Part shown: one piece after another, positions 23,223 through 35,404 of the stretch
Numbering within the stretch: position 1 is the stretch's first letter
Layout: each line of letters starts with the position of its first letter
Assembly: GCA_905182995.1 (NCBI GenBank)
Contig: CAJJDP010000002.1
Coordinates: 310,001 to 374,000, forward strand
DNA length: 64,000 bases
Reading direction: 5' to 3'
DNA from: Paramecium octaurelia
Lineage: Eukaryota; Ciliophora; Oligohymenophorea; Peniculida; Parameciidae
Made by a program: the position numbers and the translations under genes
Notes under the pieces: generated by a model
What the model was told of the DNA's origin: nothing
Seen by the model: the letters and a program-made list of their open reading frames with translations, nothing else
Database searches by the model: none

Positions 23223-24484
23223 ATGAAAAAATATCAAGACCCAAGAGTTAAAAAAGAATTTTATAAAATTTGGGAAACAGCAAATAAAATATTTTGCAAT
23301 GGAAAAATATTTACTGGGTATTTGTGATAAATAATTAAATTTTAAGTTCCGAGAATCATAAATTATTAGCTAGTGTTAGTTTTATTACGATTCCATCTAT
23401 TCTATTTTATGTATTTATGTCACCTGTAATAAATAATTGCTATAGTAGGAATTTGCTAAGAATGGATAAAATGGGTATACTGTAGTGTTCGTAATAATTT
23501 AACTTACCATTTACTTACTATTATCAATAACAGTTTGTATGGATCCAGGCATAATTCCGAAAATTGTAATCTTTATTTATATAAAAAGAGGCCAGAATAT
23601 GAAATGGATGAAGAACTACTTAAAGTGCCCTAAAAATATTCAAAATTAGATTACAGATTTATTGTAGATTCTAAGATGTTTATAATTAAGGCTCATCAAT
23701 TTAAATTAAAATATTGTTCAACTTGTATTCAATCCTCAATGAATCTATTAGGTGCAATTTATAGACCAGCAAGAGCTTCTCATTGTCCTTCGTGTGATAA
23801 CTGCGTAGTAAGATTTGATCATCATTGTCCTTGGATTGGATAATGCATAGGTCGTAGGAATTATGTTTATTTTTACTTCTTTATCATGTCAGTATCTTTT
23901 ATGCTGATTTTTGTATTTGGAACTTGCATTTCCTATATAGTGGATGAATCAAAAAAAAGAGCTCAATCTATGGATACATCTGATGCAGTATCTGAGACAA
24001 TTGCCCAAAATCCAGTCAGTATAATATTGGTAATATATTCCTTCGGAGTAATGCAAATCATTTAATTTAGTTCTCATGCTTCGTTGTCGGCTTGTGGCTC
24101 TTCCATTCTTATCTGGTCTTAACCAATATGACTACCAATGAATATCTCAAGAAACATTGGATAGTTGAGAGTAAGAACCCCTTTAGAAGGTACTAACACA
24201 AATAAATTATAGACAAAATATTTTAAAAAATATAGTTCAAGTACTAACTTGCATTTCCTAACTTAAGTTTTTAAAATTGAGGTAATCAGTTTATGAAGCC
24301 AAAGATTATATGCAGGTATGATTTATTCTTAAAATTTAAGAGTCCAATTCATACCCAAAATCACGTTAATGAGGCTAATGACTCATCCAAATGTAAGGAT
24401 GAAGAGTAAGTATAAACAGATAACAGAAATAAGAATAATTATATTTCAAACAACATTCAAATGATCACAGAAATAAAATCCTGA
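23223..24484 (+). CDS. DHHC-type protein S-palmitoyltransferase
   Basis: Eight exons (introns 29, 20, 23, 23, 23, 27 and 25 nt), 363 residues. The cysteine-rich domain is complete: [25 protein letters not shown], then [16 protein letters not shown] with the catalytic Cys of DHHC. TTNE, the conserved TTxE motif, follows the fourth hydrophobic segment. Two transmembrane segments come before the domain ([31 protein letters not shown]) and two after it ([32 protein letters not shown]), the standard topology. MDPGIIPK is the DPG motif. The enzyme transfers palmitate from acyl-CoA to cysteines of membrane-associated proteins; possible local substrates include the CDPK-like protein at 33663, but that is speculation. 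Confidence 0.95.
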
Positions 24485-24600
24485 TTATTATAATTATTAA
24501 ATTCAAATTTTATTCTTAAATTATTATCATTATTTACAGATTAACTAATCGTTCAATCATAGCTTATAAAATTAATAAAGACAAAAAATAAATTATGATA

Positions 24601-26959
24601 TCAATCTTATGATTACAATTTCTTTTTTTCAATCATATCTTGTATTCTTTTAACCTACTCAGTCTATTATACATTATTTAATGACGTAGATATTGATTTT
24701 AATAAAATGGCTGGCATTCTAGCAAGATGATGTTAAAGTGCATTTTCAATCCAATCTAAAGTTCTTAATTTATGTAATAAAAACTCAACTTATTTAGAAT
24801 CTAACCTCTCTGTACATGGTCCAGTCTTCATCATCGTTGAAATTATTATCTAGTCATCTAATGATGTTAATGCAGTACAATAAGCTTCATTAATATTATT
24901 TTTCTAATAATCAAATTATTATTACATCTAGTTGCTCCTCTACTTACTACATTATTTTTTGTTATTCAACAACTTTAGGGTTTTGAATTAAAGGAGTTGA
25001 AACTTGCTATTATATTTATTTACCTTCATTACTAGGAACAGATTATTGTTTATTTCTCAAAGGAGAGACTTCAGAAATGGATTATTAATTATTCTTAAAA
25101 TCAGTAGCACTAATCTCTCCAGAATTTTGTTCAAAATTAGATTCTTGAAACTTTGACTCAACCTACAATTAAGGCTTTTATGCTATGAAAAATGCATCCT
25201 AAAGTTTAGTATTTGGTTTTTATGGAACATCATTTAGAGAGTCAAATATATTTTAATGTAAGACATCATCATAGGATTATGGATTTTATTGAAACTGATA
25301 AGATTCAACAGGTAAAACTTTTTATTTTTAAGCTTAAAACTATTAATTCTATTATTAATTTAACTTTTTATCAATAGTTTCTGACATTCTTTCTAAAATC
25401 TGTTCAATTTTATCTATTCTTTAGTTTAATTGATTCATTTCTAACCGTGTGGTTTGTTCTGAAATTTGCAGTTTTTAACTTAAAATTTATTCTAAGATGG
25501 CATTTTATTTAGCTTTGGCTGAATCATATAATTTTAATAGATCTTGCTTATCCTATACCTACTTTTAAGGAGTAGCAGTTTATTAAATTGAGGATTTAGG
25601 ATAGTCTTAACTTTAATTAACATATCCTTTTTCCTTAGAATTGCTAGATCCTTATATATTAAAATGATATGTAGGTTAAATTGTTTAAACAAATTGAGAA
25701 CATTAAGGAGATTAATTTATATTTGAATCTATCAGCATTTGAACAGGTGATGCTCTCTTTTCGTTTTCAATCTCTTCATTAGAAAGTATAAAAGAGTGTG
25801 TTTCATTTTTTACAAGAATATCGGCATAATTCGACTTCTCTTTATAAAGTTCTTCATCCCTTGGTCTATTCTCAATAATTTAAATGTCTGATGTTCTTTC
25901 AAAGAATCCTTTATTAGCATTAGATTTAAACACTGATTTGTGTTCTTTAATTGATTACTATTGTTGTAATCGTGAATTTTTGAGTGACGACATTGCTGTT
26001 AGAGCTGCATCTCTTACATGCTTAATTTTATCAAATCGCAATTCACTTATTTTGGTAAGGAAATGATTATTAACTTAAAAATAATCAGGGAAAATCACAC
26101 TTAATGAATAAATTATATCTATTGCAAATTTCCTTGATATTCACGAAATTAATACCTTGAGTTCCACTCTTCAGAATTCAAGCAGGTTGTGATAGTCTGC
26201 AAACACTCCTCTAAATATGGTTCAAAGAGGTCTTCTACACTTAATATAAGACTTAATATGCTCTCGAGTAATCCTTATTAGGTTTTGCAATGTGGAGATC
26301 TAATTATACTTTTAAAGATATACTTTAGAATTTCTAAGGTCTTCATTGTGTATGAATTATAAATTGTCTCTAGTAACTATGGATCAGTAGTTTAAATTAT
26401 TCGATATAATGATTAAGCACTGATTTGCTGAGCAACCCTATTATTATGCATAAAATTAGATTGTAATAGTTCAATAATCTATTAAAGCAAATCATATTTG
26501 TTTGATGATGTTTAAATAGTAAATTCATTGATATTCGCAAAGGTATCTGATATCACCTAAATAAATGTAGAATCTCCTAGAACAATCAACACTATTTTTT
26601 ACCCTCTTATATTCTTTTATTTATTATTTATATAATTTTTGGTAGCTACTCTTAAATATCACTACCTCTTATTTCAGCGAATACTCCAAATACTTTAATA
26701 TAGTCCTTTTTAGCTTATTTAGAAATATCATTGGAATCAAGTAGATTGGTTAAAATGGAAAATTGATATTATTGTAATTATGCTATCAAAGCTCTTAACT
26801 CTGTATACCCTATCTAAGCTGTGTTCTGAGAACTAAAAAATGATATAATCGTGGTTACTGTAATTTAGCTAAGGAAGCTAGTAGAATGTTTCTTAAATGT
26901 GAATTAGAATCTAAAGCATTGTTCAATCTTCTCGATTTATTTAATGTATTGTTATTCAT
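24601..26959 (-). CDS. TOG/SPIRAL2-like microtubule-associated protein
   Basis: Five exons (introns 26, 26, 23 and 22 nt), 753 residues. The N-terminal 290 residues are HEAT-like helical pairs ending LRFDKIKHVRDAALTAM, like the TOG-type array of plant TORTIFOLIA1/SPIRAL2. The middle is Gln/Ser-rich with a coiled coil (RLEMNQLNQRIDKIEQILER). The C-terminal 110 residues, with AYCTALTSLDDQIIISTMMK and KTGPCTERLD, resemble the conserved SPIRAL2 C-terminal domain, which follows the same pattern (a DD then MxKTGP). Such proteins bind microtubules and stabilise their minus ends. The family name is inference from motif order; a microtubule role fits the neighbouring ciliary genes. Confidence 0.72.
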
Positions 26960-27441
26960 TTTAAAATTTATTTAATTTATAGCTATTTATAATAAAACAA
27001 TCATAAAATTTATTAAATCCTAATTATTTTTAAGGTTTCCTAATAGGTATTTTACTTTTTAAGTGTTACTTATAAAAACTGTGTTATTGTTTTTACTATT
27101 AAATTTTAAATATATTGTATGGTATCTAGAATTTGATTTCATCAATAGCTATGACTAATTTTAGAGTTAACCAATGCATAATAATGTTGGTAACTTAAAA
27201 AGTAGTATGTTGATTTATCAATCCAACTAAATATAACAGGTAATATATAAGGAATTTTAATATATAAGACTCAATGAATATGTGCTATTATTAATTATTA
27301 ACTTTTGTATTATATCTTTATTATTAAAAACATATGTTTTATATTAATAATTGAATTGATGAATTTTAATTTAAGATTTATCAACTCTGATATTCTCGAT
27401 GATTAACTATTACTTTTTAATAATAAATAAAATAAGTTTTA
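26960..27441. other. intergenic region between divergent genes
   Basis: About 480 bp, very AT-rich, between the starts of the TOG-like and ABCG genes. No coding frame or RNA recognised. Confidence 0.5.
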
Positions 27442-29509
27442 ATGGCAGAAAAACTTTAGACATTTGGTAGTATCTTCATTAAACATTAGTGAATAGAGAA
27501 GAACAACTTGTAAACACAGATAATAGAGCCGAATTTTCATTAGGGAATTTTACACCAATCGAATTGGAATGGGATAAGCTTATAATTAATGCAACAATTA
27601 AAGTTGGAAAAGTATATTAATAAATAAGCTATTTATAGGTTAGTACTCAAAAGTGTTTGTTAAATAACCTTAAAGGAGTAATGAAACCTGCACATTTCAC
27701 TGCTATTCTTGGTCCTTCTGGATCAGGCAAAACTACCCTTTTGAACTTCTTATCCGGTCGTTTAATCTCTGACAATCTATAAATATCAGGAGAATTAATG
27801 TTAAATGGAAGAAGAATAGAAGATATTGATAAATTTAATGATTAAATGGCGTATGTTATGTAAGATGATATATTGCTCGCAACATTCTCTCCAAGAGGTA
27901 AAATAACCGTCAATACTTTTTAGAGGCCTTCTACTTTTCAGCTAATATGAGATTAACAATATCTGCAGAAGAAAAACAATAAAGGGTGGAAGCCCTGATC
28001 AGAGAGTTGGGAATTACAAAATGTGCAGATACAAGAGTAGGAAATACTCAAATCAGAGGAGTTTCAGGAGGTGAAAGAAAGAGAGCAAGTATTGGTGTAG
28101 AACTATTGACAAATCCAAGCTTGATTTTTCTTGATGAACCAACTACTGGCTTAGATTCTTCAACTGCCTTATAAGTTATTGATCTGTTAAAAAGATTAGC
28201 AAAAAATGGAAGAACTATTGTAAGTACCATTCATCAACCTTCATCTGAAATCTTTAACAACTTTGACAGACTTATGTTGTTAGTAAGAGGAAACATTATT
28301 TATTAAGGAGATGCTGAAGAAGCTATTAACTATTTTGGAAATATGGGCTTTTAATGTCCCAATTTTTCAAATCCTTCAGATTACTTTATGAAGTTGATGA
28401 ATGAAGAGGGTCTTTTAGTTGAGAAAATTCAAGCAGGAGAATCTGAAGATTTTGATGAAGCTAAAATAAAAGAAGAATTTGAAGAAAGACTTAAATAGTT
28501 TATAAATAACTATTACTCTTCAAATATGATTAGAGAATTATAATCAAAGGAGTCTGCTGTTATCAAAGAAAATGATTCTTGATTTCACATTGGATTTATT
28601 TAATAATTTGTTTTAATATACTAAAGATCCTTTTTAAATGAAATTAGAAATCCTATGGATGTGAAATTAAAAATATTTTAATCTATTGTTAATGCTATTA
28701 TGCTCATGTTGGTTTATTCTGATGTAATTTATTAAATGTAATTTTATAGTTAGGAAATTATAATGAAGGATTATAGAATCGATTTGGAGCACTCTTTTTT
28801 ATTTGTACCGGTAATGCATTCGGAGGAATCTAAGGTGCCCTTCACACATTCTCAATGGAAAGACCTTTGTTTTTAAGAGAAAGAATAAATAAAACTTATA
28901 GTGTACACTCATTCTTTTGGGCAAGATCTTTGGCTGAATTTCCATTCTAAATTTTATATCCATCCCTTTGTGTAATCATTATTTATTATGTTATTGGATT
29001 AAGTGATATTAATGTAGGAAAATTCTTCATGCTGATATTAATTTAATTCTTAACATATCAATATGCAGTGTCATATGGATTACTTTTATCAACAATAATA
29101 CCAAAAATAGAAGTCGCTACTGCATTAGTACCTGCTTTAGTTATTCCTTTTATGATATTAGGAGGATTTTTTGTGAATTAAGATAATATTCCATACATTT
29201 TCTATCCATTCACATATTTATCAATGTTTAAATATGGATTTGAAGCTTCAGTTATTGTAAAATAATTATCTTATTAATTAATAGAATGAGTTTGACGATG
29301 TTATATATGAATGTATGCCAGGATAAAAATGCAATCCTGTTGAAATGTTATCTATCAATTTATCTAAATGGGAATGTTGTTACATTTTAATAGGATTAGC
29401 TGTTGGAATTAGAATATTTGCCTATTTAGCTCTTCATCTCATTTCAAGTCCTGAAAAACCAAAGCTAAAATCACCTGAATCAATGTAGATTATGAATAAC
29501 TAAAATTGA
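27442..29509 (+). CDS. ABCG half-transporter with in-frame TGA
   Basis: Six exons (introns 23, 27, 26, 26 and 28 nt) leave 646 codons in one frame. The nucleotide-binding domain comes first, as in ABCG/White: Walker [10 protein letters not shown], signature [16 protein letters not shown], Walker [16 protein letters not shown], and the H-loop TIHQPSSE. Six hydrophobic segments follow (for example [13 protein letters not shown] and [11 protein letters not shown]). One TGA sits in frame at 28580-28582, between the two domains (KENDS, stop, FHIGFIQQF). With TGA as the only stop it would cut the protein after the ATP-binding domain. TGG (Trp) would fit the family here, so a single-base error, a recent null allele or readthrough are the options. 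Everything downstream is well conserved. Confidence 0.88.
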
Positions 29510-29566
29510 TATTTATACATATGTTATTTGTATTATGAATTAATGAAATATATATAGAATGGATAA

Positions 29567-32286
29567 TCATTCTTACTCTTCATTTTACATATTCTCTAAC
29601 TCTTCTAATTCTTTTTGTAATTTATCTTTTCTATATTTTACAAATTCGACCCAATCCTTTAAATTTAACTTTGTATAAGTATCCAATAGAAATTAATCAA
29701 AAACATTTAATCCTTATATTTTTTCTAAATACCACTCAACTCCAACGTTTTCTAATTTGTTTCTTATTATCTAAATATCAAACAACTAATTACGCATTAT
29801 TATCTAGTGTATTCTTCCCACATTTTTTGTACAAATTTACTCCATTATCTTAAGCTGGGTTCTTACTTCAATTCAATGCTTTTTTGGTTAGCTAAAGGTT
29901 AGTATTCTTCAATGAAGGAGAAAACTGGAAACTAAATTTAGATCAAGTATTACTGTATTTGGATTTTCAGGATATAATAAATCTTCTATATTAAATTTAG
30001 GTGGCAGATTTGGATTAGTAGCCATATATTCCCTTATCTTTTATATTTCTGGATTATTATCCATATGATTTAAGAACTAATTTAAATAATTCATATTACA
30101 ATTATTTGCTTTTATTGTTATTATTACTATGACTTAGCTTCCTATTATTCTTGAAGTAATTTTTCTTCTTATATTCTTTAGGCTTCTCTCTTTTTTTCTT
30201 CCTCCAATTCTTTCTATCTTTTAATTTCCATCTCTTTTTTGTATTATTCATAAGTAGGCAAAGATACCATGAATTTCTCCAAAAACTCTTTCATTCCTTC
30301 TTGTTTATCAAATACTGGGTATTATTTTGTTATTTAAACAAATTAAATTTTTAACTATGTGTATTTATCTATAGGTTCTCTAATCATTAATGTATAGGAA
30401 AGTTGGATGATTTATTTTTTAGATGTTGTGATATTGGCTGTTCCTTCGAATAATGTCTTGTTTTTGATATTTTCAAGACTTATTTAACCTACTCCTATTT
30501 CAGATGATCCAAAGAATCCTTTTTCAAATAGTCTAACTTCAATTTTCTTATTTGAATATTCTACTCCAGTTTCCAATGGAATATCATGATCAGAATTGAA
30601 TGAACAAGTCTTGTCACAAATTTCAGTTTATTTACTCACCACTCCCCTAAGAATTATATTTAAGAGTACTTGTTAGTGTCCAAAGAATAAAATAAGTAAT
30701 ATTTTTCATATTTGCAATCGAGTTTTCTAAATTTGATTCTAATAATATTTGGAGGGATATCTTTATTTTCAATACATACTGAAACATTCAAATCTTGTGT
30801 CTCTAATTCTGGTAATAGAATCCACTGCATTTTTTATAATTATTTTAGATGCTCGAATGCTTAGCCATAAGAATTTAATCTTGATTTACTCTCTTCATGA
30901 GGGTTATAGGTTTAATTTTAGCCTATATGAATTCTTTTAGAGTGCAATGATATTTTATAGAATTCTTTTTCCTTATTATTTGCTTCCATCAATTAATTGA
31001 ATAACAAAGTTTATTCTAACATAATTCAACATATTACATGATTTATATTATTATTAATTCATTTTATGAAAGTCTTCTAAAGTAAGTTCCTAGATTTCAT
31101 TGCACAGGTAATTTCCTATTGGGGGATTCTGTCCTTAAGTAAAAAGTTCTCTTAATTGCTTTCCTTTTTCAAGTAATTTAAGTGCTTATTCAATATCTTC
31201 TTTTCTCTTAACCTTAGCGTGATTAGATAAATAAGTAGCGTAATTGTAATATTCCTTATATCTTTTTAGTAAGGCTTCGTATTTCACGTGGACTGGTAAT
31301 TAATCTATGTTTTCTTCTAAATGCTTTTAGGCATTTTTATCAAGTTTGATTGAATCTAGTTTTATATTGCTATAATAGTAACAAATCTATACTCCTAAAG
31401 CTGTTAAGGTTTCTTCAATATTGACTTCTATGATTGAGGTATCATGATATTTGGCTTTATTCTTTAAACTATTTGAGCAAAATTTTCTTAAGGATTTTGT
31501 TACATCAATGTTTATTCTGCCTTTAATATATTCATTCTATTAGTAATTCTATAAATTAATAGTTTTTAAAAATACCTTTTAATAAAAAATGTATCTCCTT
31601 AAGATTATGCCTTTTGTAGTAAAGCATATTAATCTTTAAATGTTACTGCAATAAACTTCCCATACATATCATCTCTCAATTTTCCTTATTCAACAAAATC
31701 TATTAATTAAATTTACTATTTTTATAGAGCCTATCTTAAATTTGTATAAAATGCCAAACTCTAACTATTGCTTTCAATAGATGGCTATTTCATACAAGTG
31801 TTTGTAATAAAATTGCATTCTTGTTGTATCAAATTAAAAGATTTAAAACTTGTGACAATAGTATATAATTATTCCTATTCAATCAATTTTGATGTGCTTG
31901 CATTTGACTATTTTAAATTTTATTCCTTTTTAACAGGTTAGGGTTCATTATATACTTACTTTTATTGCTATTATTGCTAAATGTTTTGCTATTACTAATT
32001 TTATTAAGTAGAAAATTGTTTTTCAATTTGTTACATCTGTTACTATTTCTATGTTTATTCAGTTTATTTTTTTTATTGCTCAACTTAATAATTCTTTTAT
32101 ATTTGTTATTATTGAGGTTAAACACTTTATTATTGAGCTTTTGGGTTTTCATTAATTGGAGGTCTCTCTTATACATTCCTAGAATTAGATGAAAATTTAC
32201 TCAATTTTAGTCTCAGATTATTCTACTTGAATTTTGTTAACTGCATTTTCTAATTATGCTATCAATAAATCCATATCATCCTCCAT
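29567..32286 (-). CDS. CC2D1-like C2-domain protein with polyQ tract
   Basis: Starts MEDDMDLLIAQLENAV, then a polyglutamine-rich region of about 70 residues coded by mixed CAA, TAA and TAG. Next come helical regions resembling DM14 repeats (FKDQYALLQKAQSQGD; HVKYEALLKRYKEYYNYA), a C2-like domain (IPLETGVEYSNKKIEVRLFE; GSSEIGVGQISLENI) and a charged coiled coil (KKEMEIKRQKELEEEKKREA). The C-terminus (WYLEKIQGLNVFDQFLLD ... DWVEFVKYRKDKLQKELEELE) fits the CC2D1/Lgd end region. CC2D1 proteins regulate ESCRT-III and endosomal sorting. First introns are 22, 27 and 35 nt; those in the second half I could not all fix. Convergent with ABCG, 57 bp apart. Confidence 0.68.
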
Positions 32287-32332
32287 CTTTGCTAATTTTA
32301 TAAATGAAAATTATTAATATAATTATTTTATA

Positions 32333-33546
32333 ATGTGGCAATTTACTGATAATTAATATCCTAAATTTACTACTTTTCCTGAAATTTTGAAGAGACCTGA
32401 TGTTAAAACTATATAAACGAGCATAGACAATAAACTTGCTTAAGAGGATCAAAATGAAAACACAGAAATTCGACCAAAGAAAATAAATATGAAACCTAGA
32501 CTCCCTGTTTTATCGAATTTACTACTAAAACCAAAACAACCACCTGCATCACCATAACTAAATAAAGAAGAAATTAAAATTGCAAAGAAATAAAGAATGG
32601 AACCCGTTAAATCTGTAGTTTAAATTAGATCAAATTCAAATGCACCCTAAATGGTTAAGTAACTAACTAATGAAAAATTAGAAATTAAGGAAAAAGTCAA
32701 AGTTGAATTTAAACCATTAAGAAAAATAGAGAGATTAGATGAATATGAAATCCTGGAAATTATTGGTTAAGGTTCATATGCAATTGTTAGAAAAGGAGTT
32801 CATAAGATTAATGGTTAGATTGTGGCCATTAAGGTTTATTCCAAAGAGAGACTCTATGATCCTTAACGTGCTAGAGCAGTGGCCAAAGAAATTCAGATTC
32901 TTCGATAATGTAATCACAAGAATATAATTCATTTGATCAAGGTCGTAGAATCCAATAAAAATGTAAGATGTATCCTTCAATATTCTTAGATAAATTTAAT
33001 AATGGAATATGGAGGCGATCAATCTTTGAAAAAAGTTAAAAACTTATAAGAAGTTGAGGTTCAATTAATTTTCTTTTAACTTTTAAAGGCTGTGAGTTAT
33101 TTACACAACAAAAAAATAGTTCATAGAGATATCAAATTAGATAACATATTACTAAATGCATAAAAGTAAATTAAACGTAACTATTAAGAGAGATCAAACT
33201 AATTGATTTTGGTTTTGCTACTGAAATTGATGGGTATATAAACAATACATATGGAACTCCTTCTTACATGAGTCCAGAAATGCTACCTCCAAATCCAAGA
33301 TATAATGAAATGACAGATATCTGGAGTTGCGGAGTTGTACTTTACGCTCTATTATTTAACAAATTTCCATTTAGCGGTCATACGGAGAAAGAATTATAAA
33401 TGAAAATAAAGAAATAAGATCTACATGTGTACTCAACTGATGAAGAGATTTTGGAAGTTTTGTTAAATTGTTTAGAGAGGGATGTTGATAGAAGGAAAAC
33501 AGCAGATTAGTTATTAAAGACACTCTGGATGATTTGTTTAGATTGA
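32333..33546 (+). CDS. Ser/Thr protein kinase, CAMK-like
   Basis: Two introns (27 and 23 nt), 387 residues. A basic, Pro- and Gln-rich N-terminal region of about 135 residues precedes a complete kinase domain: GQGSYAIVRKG loop, VAIKVY with the ATP lysine, HRDIKLDN catalytic loop, DFGFAT, and GTPSYMSPEM. MTDIWSCGVVLYALLFNKFPF is subdomain IX. All catalytic residues are present, so this one should be active, unlike the two pseudokinases nearby. It has no recognised accessory domain. Subfamily is uncertain; the activation segment is short and resembles CAMK/SNF1 rather than MAPK. It starts 46 bp from the divergent CC2D1-like gene. Confidence 0.93.
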
Positions 33547-33662
33547 TTTTAATGTTATTATGATCATAATTTAATTACTTTTTAAAGTTTATACAAGATA
33601 AAATGAGTATTCTATGATTACATCTTTAAATTAGTTATGAAAATTATAAAATCATTCTTCAA

Positions 33663-35193
33663 TCAAACTGTTTTATTCATAAGATCTTTGAAGTTTTGGA
33701 AGGTCATCTAAATTATAAGAAAATTACTTACATAGTCTTTTTTTAGAAGTTCTATCATAATTTCTGTAAAAAATTCTTTTTCTAAAGTATATTAAGTCGC
33801 CAATGTTTCTGCAGTGATATAATTCTTTTTATTTTTTAATAATTTGAAACTTATGTCTATCCTTTCTTCTTCAATTAGTTCTTTACGATCAAATGCATAT
33901 AAAATAAATTCTTAAAAGGTGATCTTTTTATCCTTATCCATATCTACCTTTTAAAAAATATTCATGCATATAATTTTAGTGTTGTCAGAATCCTCAACAT
34001 ATTCAGTATAAGAAGTGATAAGTTCTGAGATACTAAAATATCCATCGTTATCTAAATCAAGTGATCGAAAAACCGAATATATTTCTCTTAATTTATCAGG
34101 TGGATAATTATTAATAATGAATTTGAGTAAATAGACTTATAAAATGTTAAGCTTTTTTGATTCTCTGAGTCTTAGCAAGGTTTCTCTAATCTACTCTTCC
34201 AGTAAGACAATTTACTATTTTTTAAACCAAATGTGTTTTGTAATTTCGCTTATGGTGATTCTGCTTTTTGGGTTTTTTTATAAGATTTACTATAACAAAG
34301 ATTTAGCCTCGTCCGATATTGCATTCTCATAAGAAATATTAGAAGCTTATATTTCTAATTTGAGTAAGCTAGCAATGTTGGATTGAAATGGAGATCTATG
34401 ATAAAGTAGATTATAAAGGATTATTCCCAAAGACCAAATATCTCTTTCTTCAGAATATTCTTGATTCTCGAAATATTCTGGTGGTAAATAGTGTGATTCT
34501 TCTAGAGATGGCTTTTTCTTCATAAATAAATGGTACAAATCATATAGTTTTAAGTATTTATCTCCGAAAAGAGCAAAGCACTCTAATGTTAGATGTCCAT
34601 GAGTCAGTTTTTAATGGTGTAGATATTCAATAACTTCTACTATCTAATTAAAAATAAAAGCAATTTCTTTTTCATCATTATACATTTTTGAATTTAGCAC
34701 TACTATTTTGTTGTTGTTCTCCTCAGCAACATGATATTTTTATTATTCCTCATAAATTTCAAATTATTGTATTAAATTTGGATGATGCTAGGATAGTTAT
34801 AATAAATACAAGTTAATATTTGAGCAGCGATGCTATGTATTTTGAATCAGAAGATTTATAGCTTTTAATAATTCTTACAATTCCAGTATTGTTGTGTTAA
34901 ATAGTTGTGAATGGAAATTCTTCATCCTCCTACTTAAGTAAGCTATAATAGGAAGAAAAATTTGTATTTCTATAGACCAAAAAAAAATTGATGTTTTTCA
35001 AACTATATGCTGGCTGACTCAAATCATTATGAGATTAAAATGCTGAATGCGTATTGTGCCGAGATTAAGATCTCACTCCATTTAATTAAGTTGTCTGCCT
35101 ATTTGGAGTGGTTGTTTATGACTGTTTTTGTTTCGCTTCTTAAATTTTTGCTCTCATTGATTACTTAATTTTTTGTGAAGAACATTAACCCAT
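33663..35193 (-). CDS. kinase-dead CDPK-like EF-hand protein
   Basis: About 495 residues after introns of 22 nt and, probably, 24 nt. MGQCSSQ at the start carries Gly2 and Cys4, the N-myristoylation plus palmitoylation pattern of many CDPKs, so it is probably membrane-bound. The kinase-like domain lacks the catalytic residues: HRDxKxxN reads LTHGHLTLECF and DFG reads YDLYHL, while YLPPEYFENQ and ERDIWSLGIILYNLLYH keep the C-lobe. Then come EF-hands: DLDNDGYFSISE and DMDKDKKITFQE keep the ligands of the calcium loop; a third (KNKKNYITAE) is degenerate. This is the layout of calcium-dependent protein kinases but without catalytic power, so a calcium-responsive scaffold is the likely role. Confidence 0.86.
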
Positions 35194-35404
35194 TTTAATA
35201 TCTTACTCTATATATTATTGCAAAGTTAAGAAATTATAAATGAATTTAGCGAATTATACTGACTTGATAAATATAAAAAAATATATAAGGATTAATTCCT
35301 AACTTAATTTATAAAAGATTTCGCTCTAATTAATTGCCAAAATAGACATAGATACAGTTTATAACTAATTAAAATTCATAAAATCAAACACACTCTAATA
35401 TTAA

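Noticed and set aside
27986-28230. Separate short gene for an ABC ATP-binding segment
   Set aside because: It is an internal part of the ABCG gene, cut only because TAA and TAG were treated as stops.
31913-32192. Leu-rich plus-strand and Asn/Lys-rich minus-strand frames over the polyQ region
   Set aside because: Both are shadows of the CAA/TAA/TAG glutamine tract read in the wrong frames.
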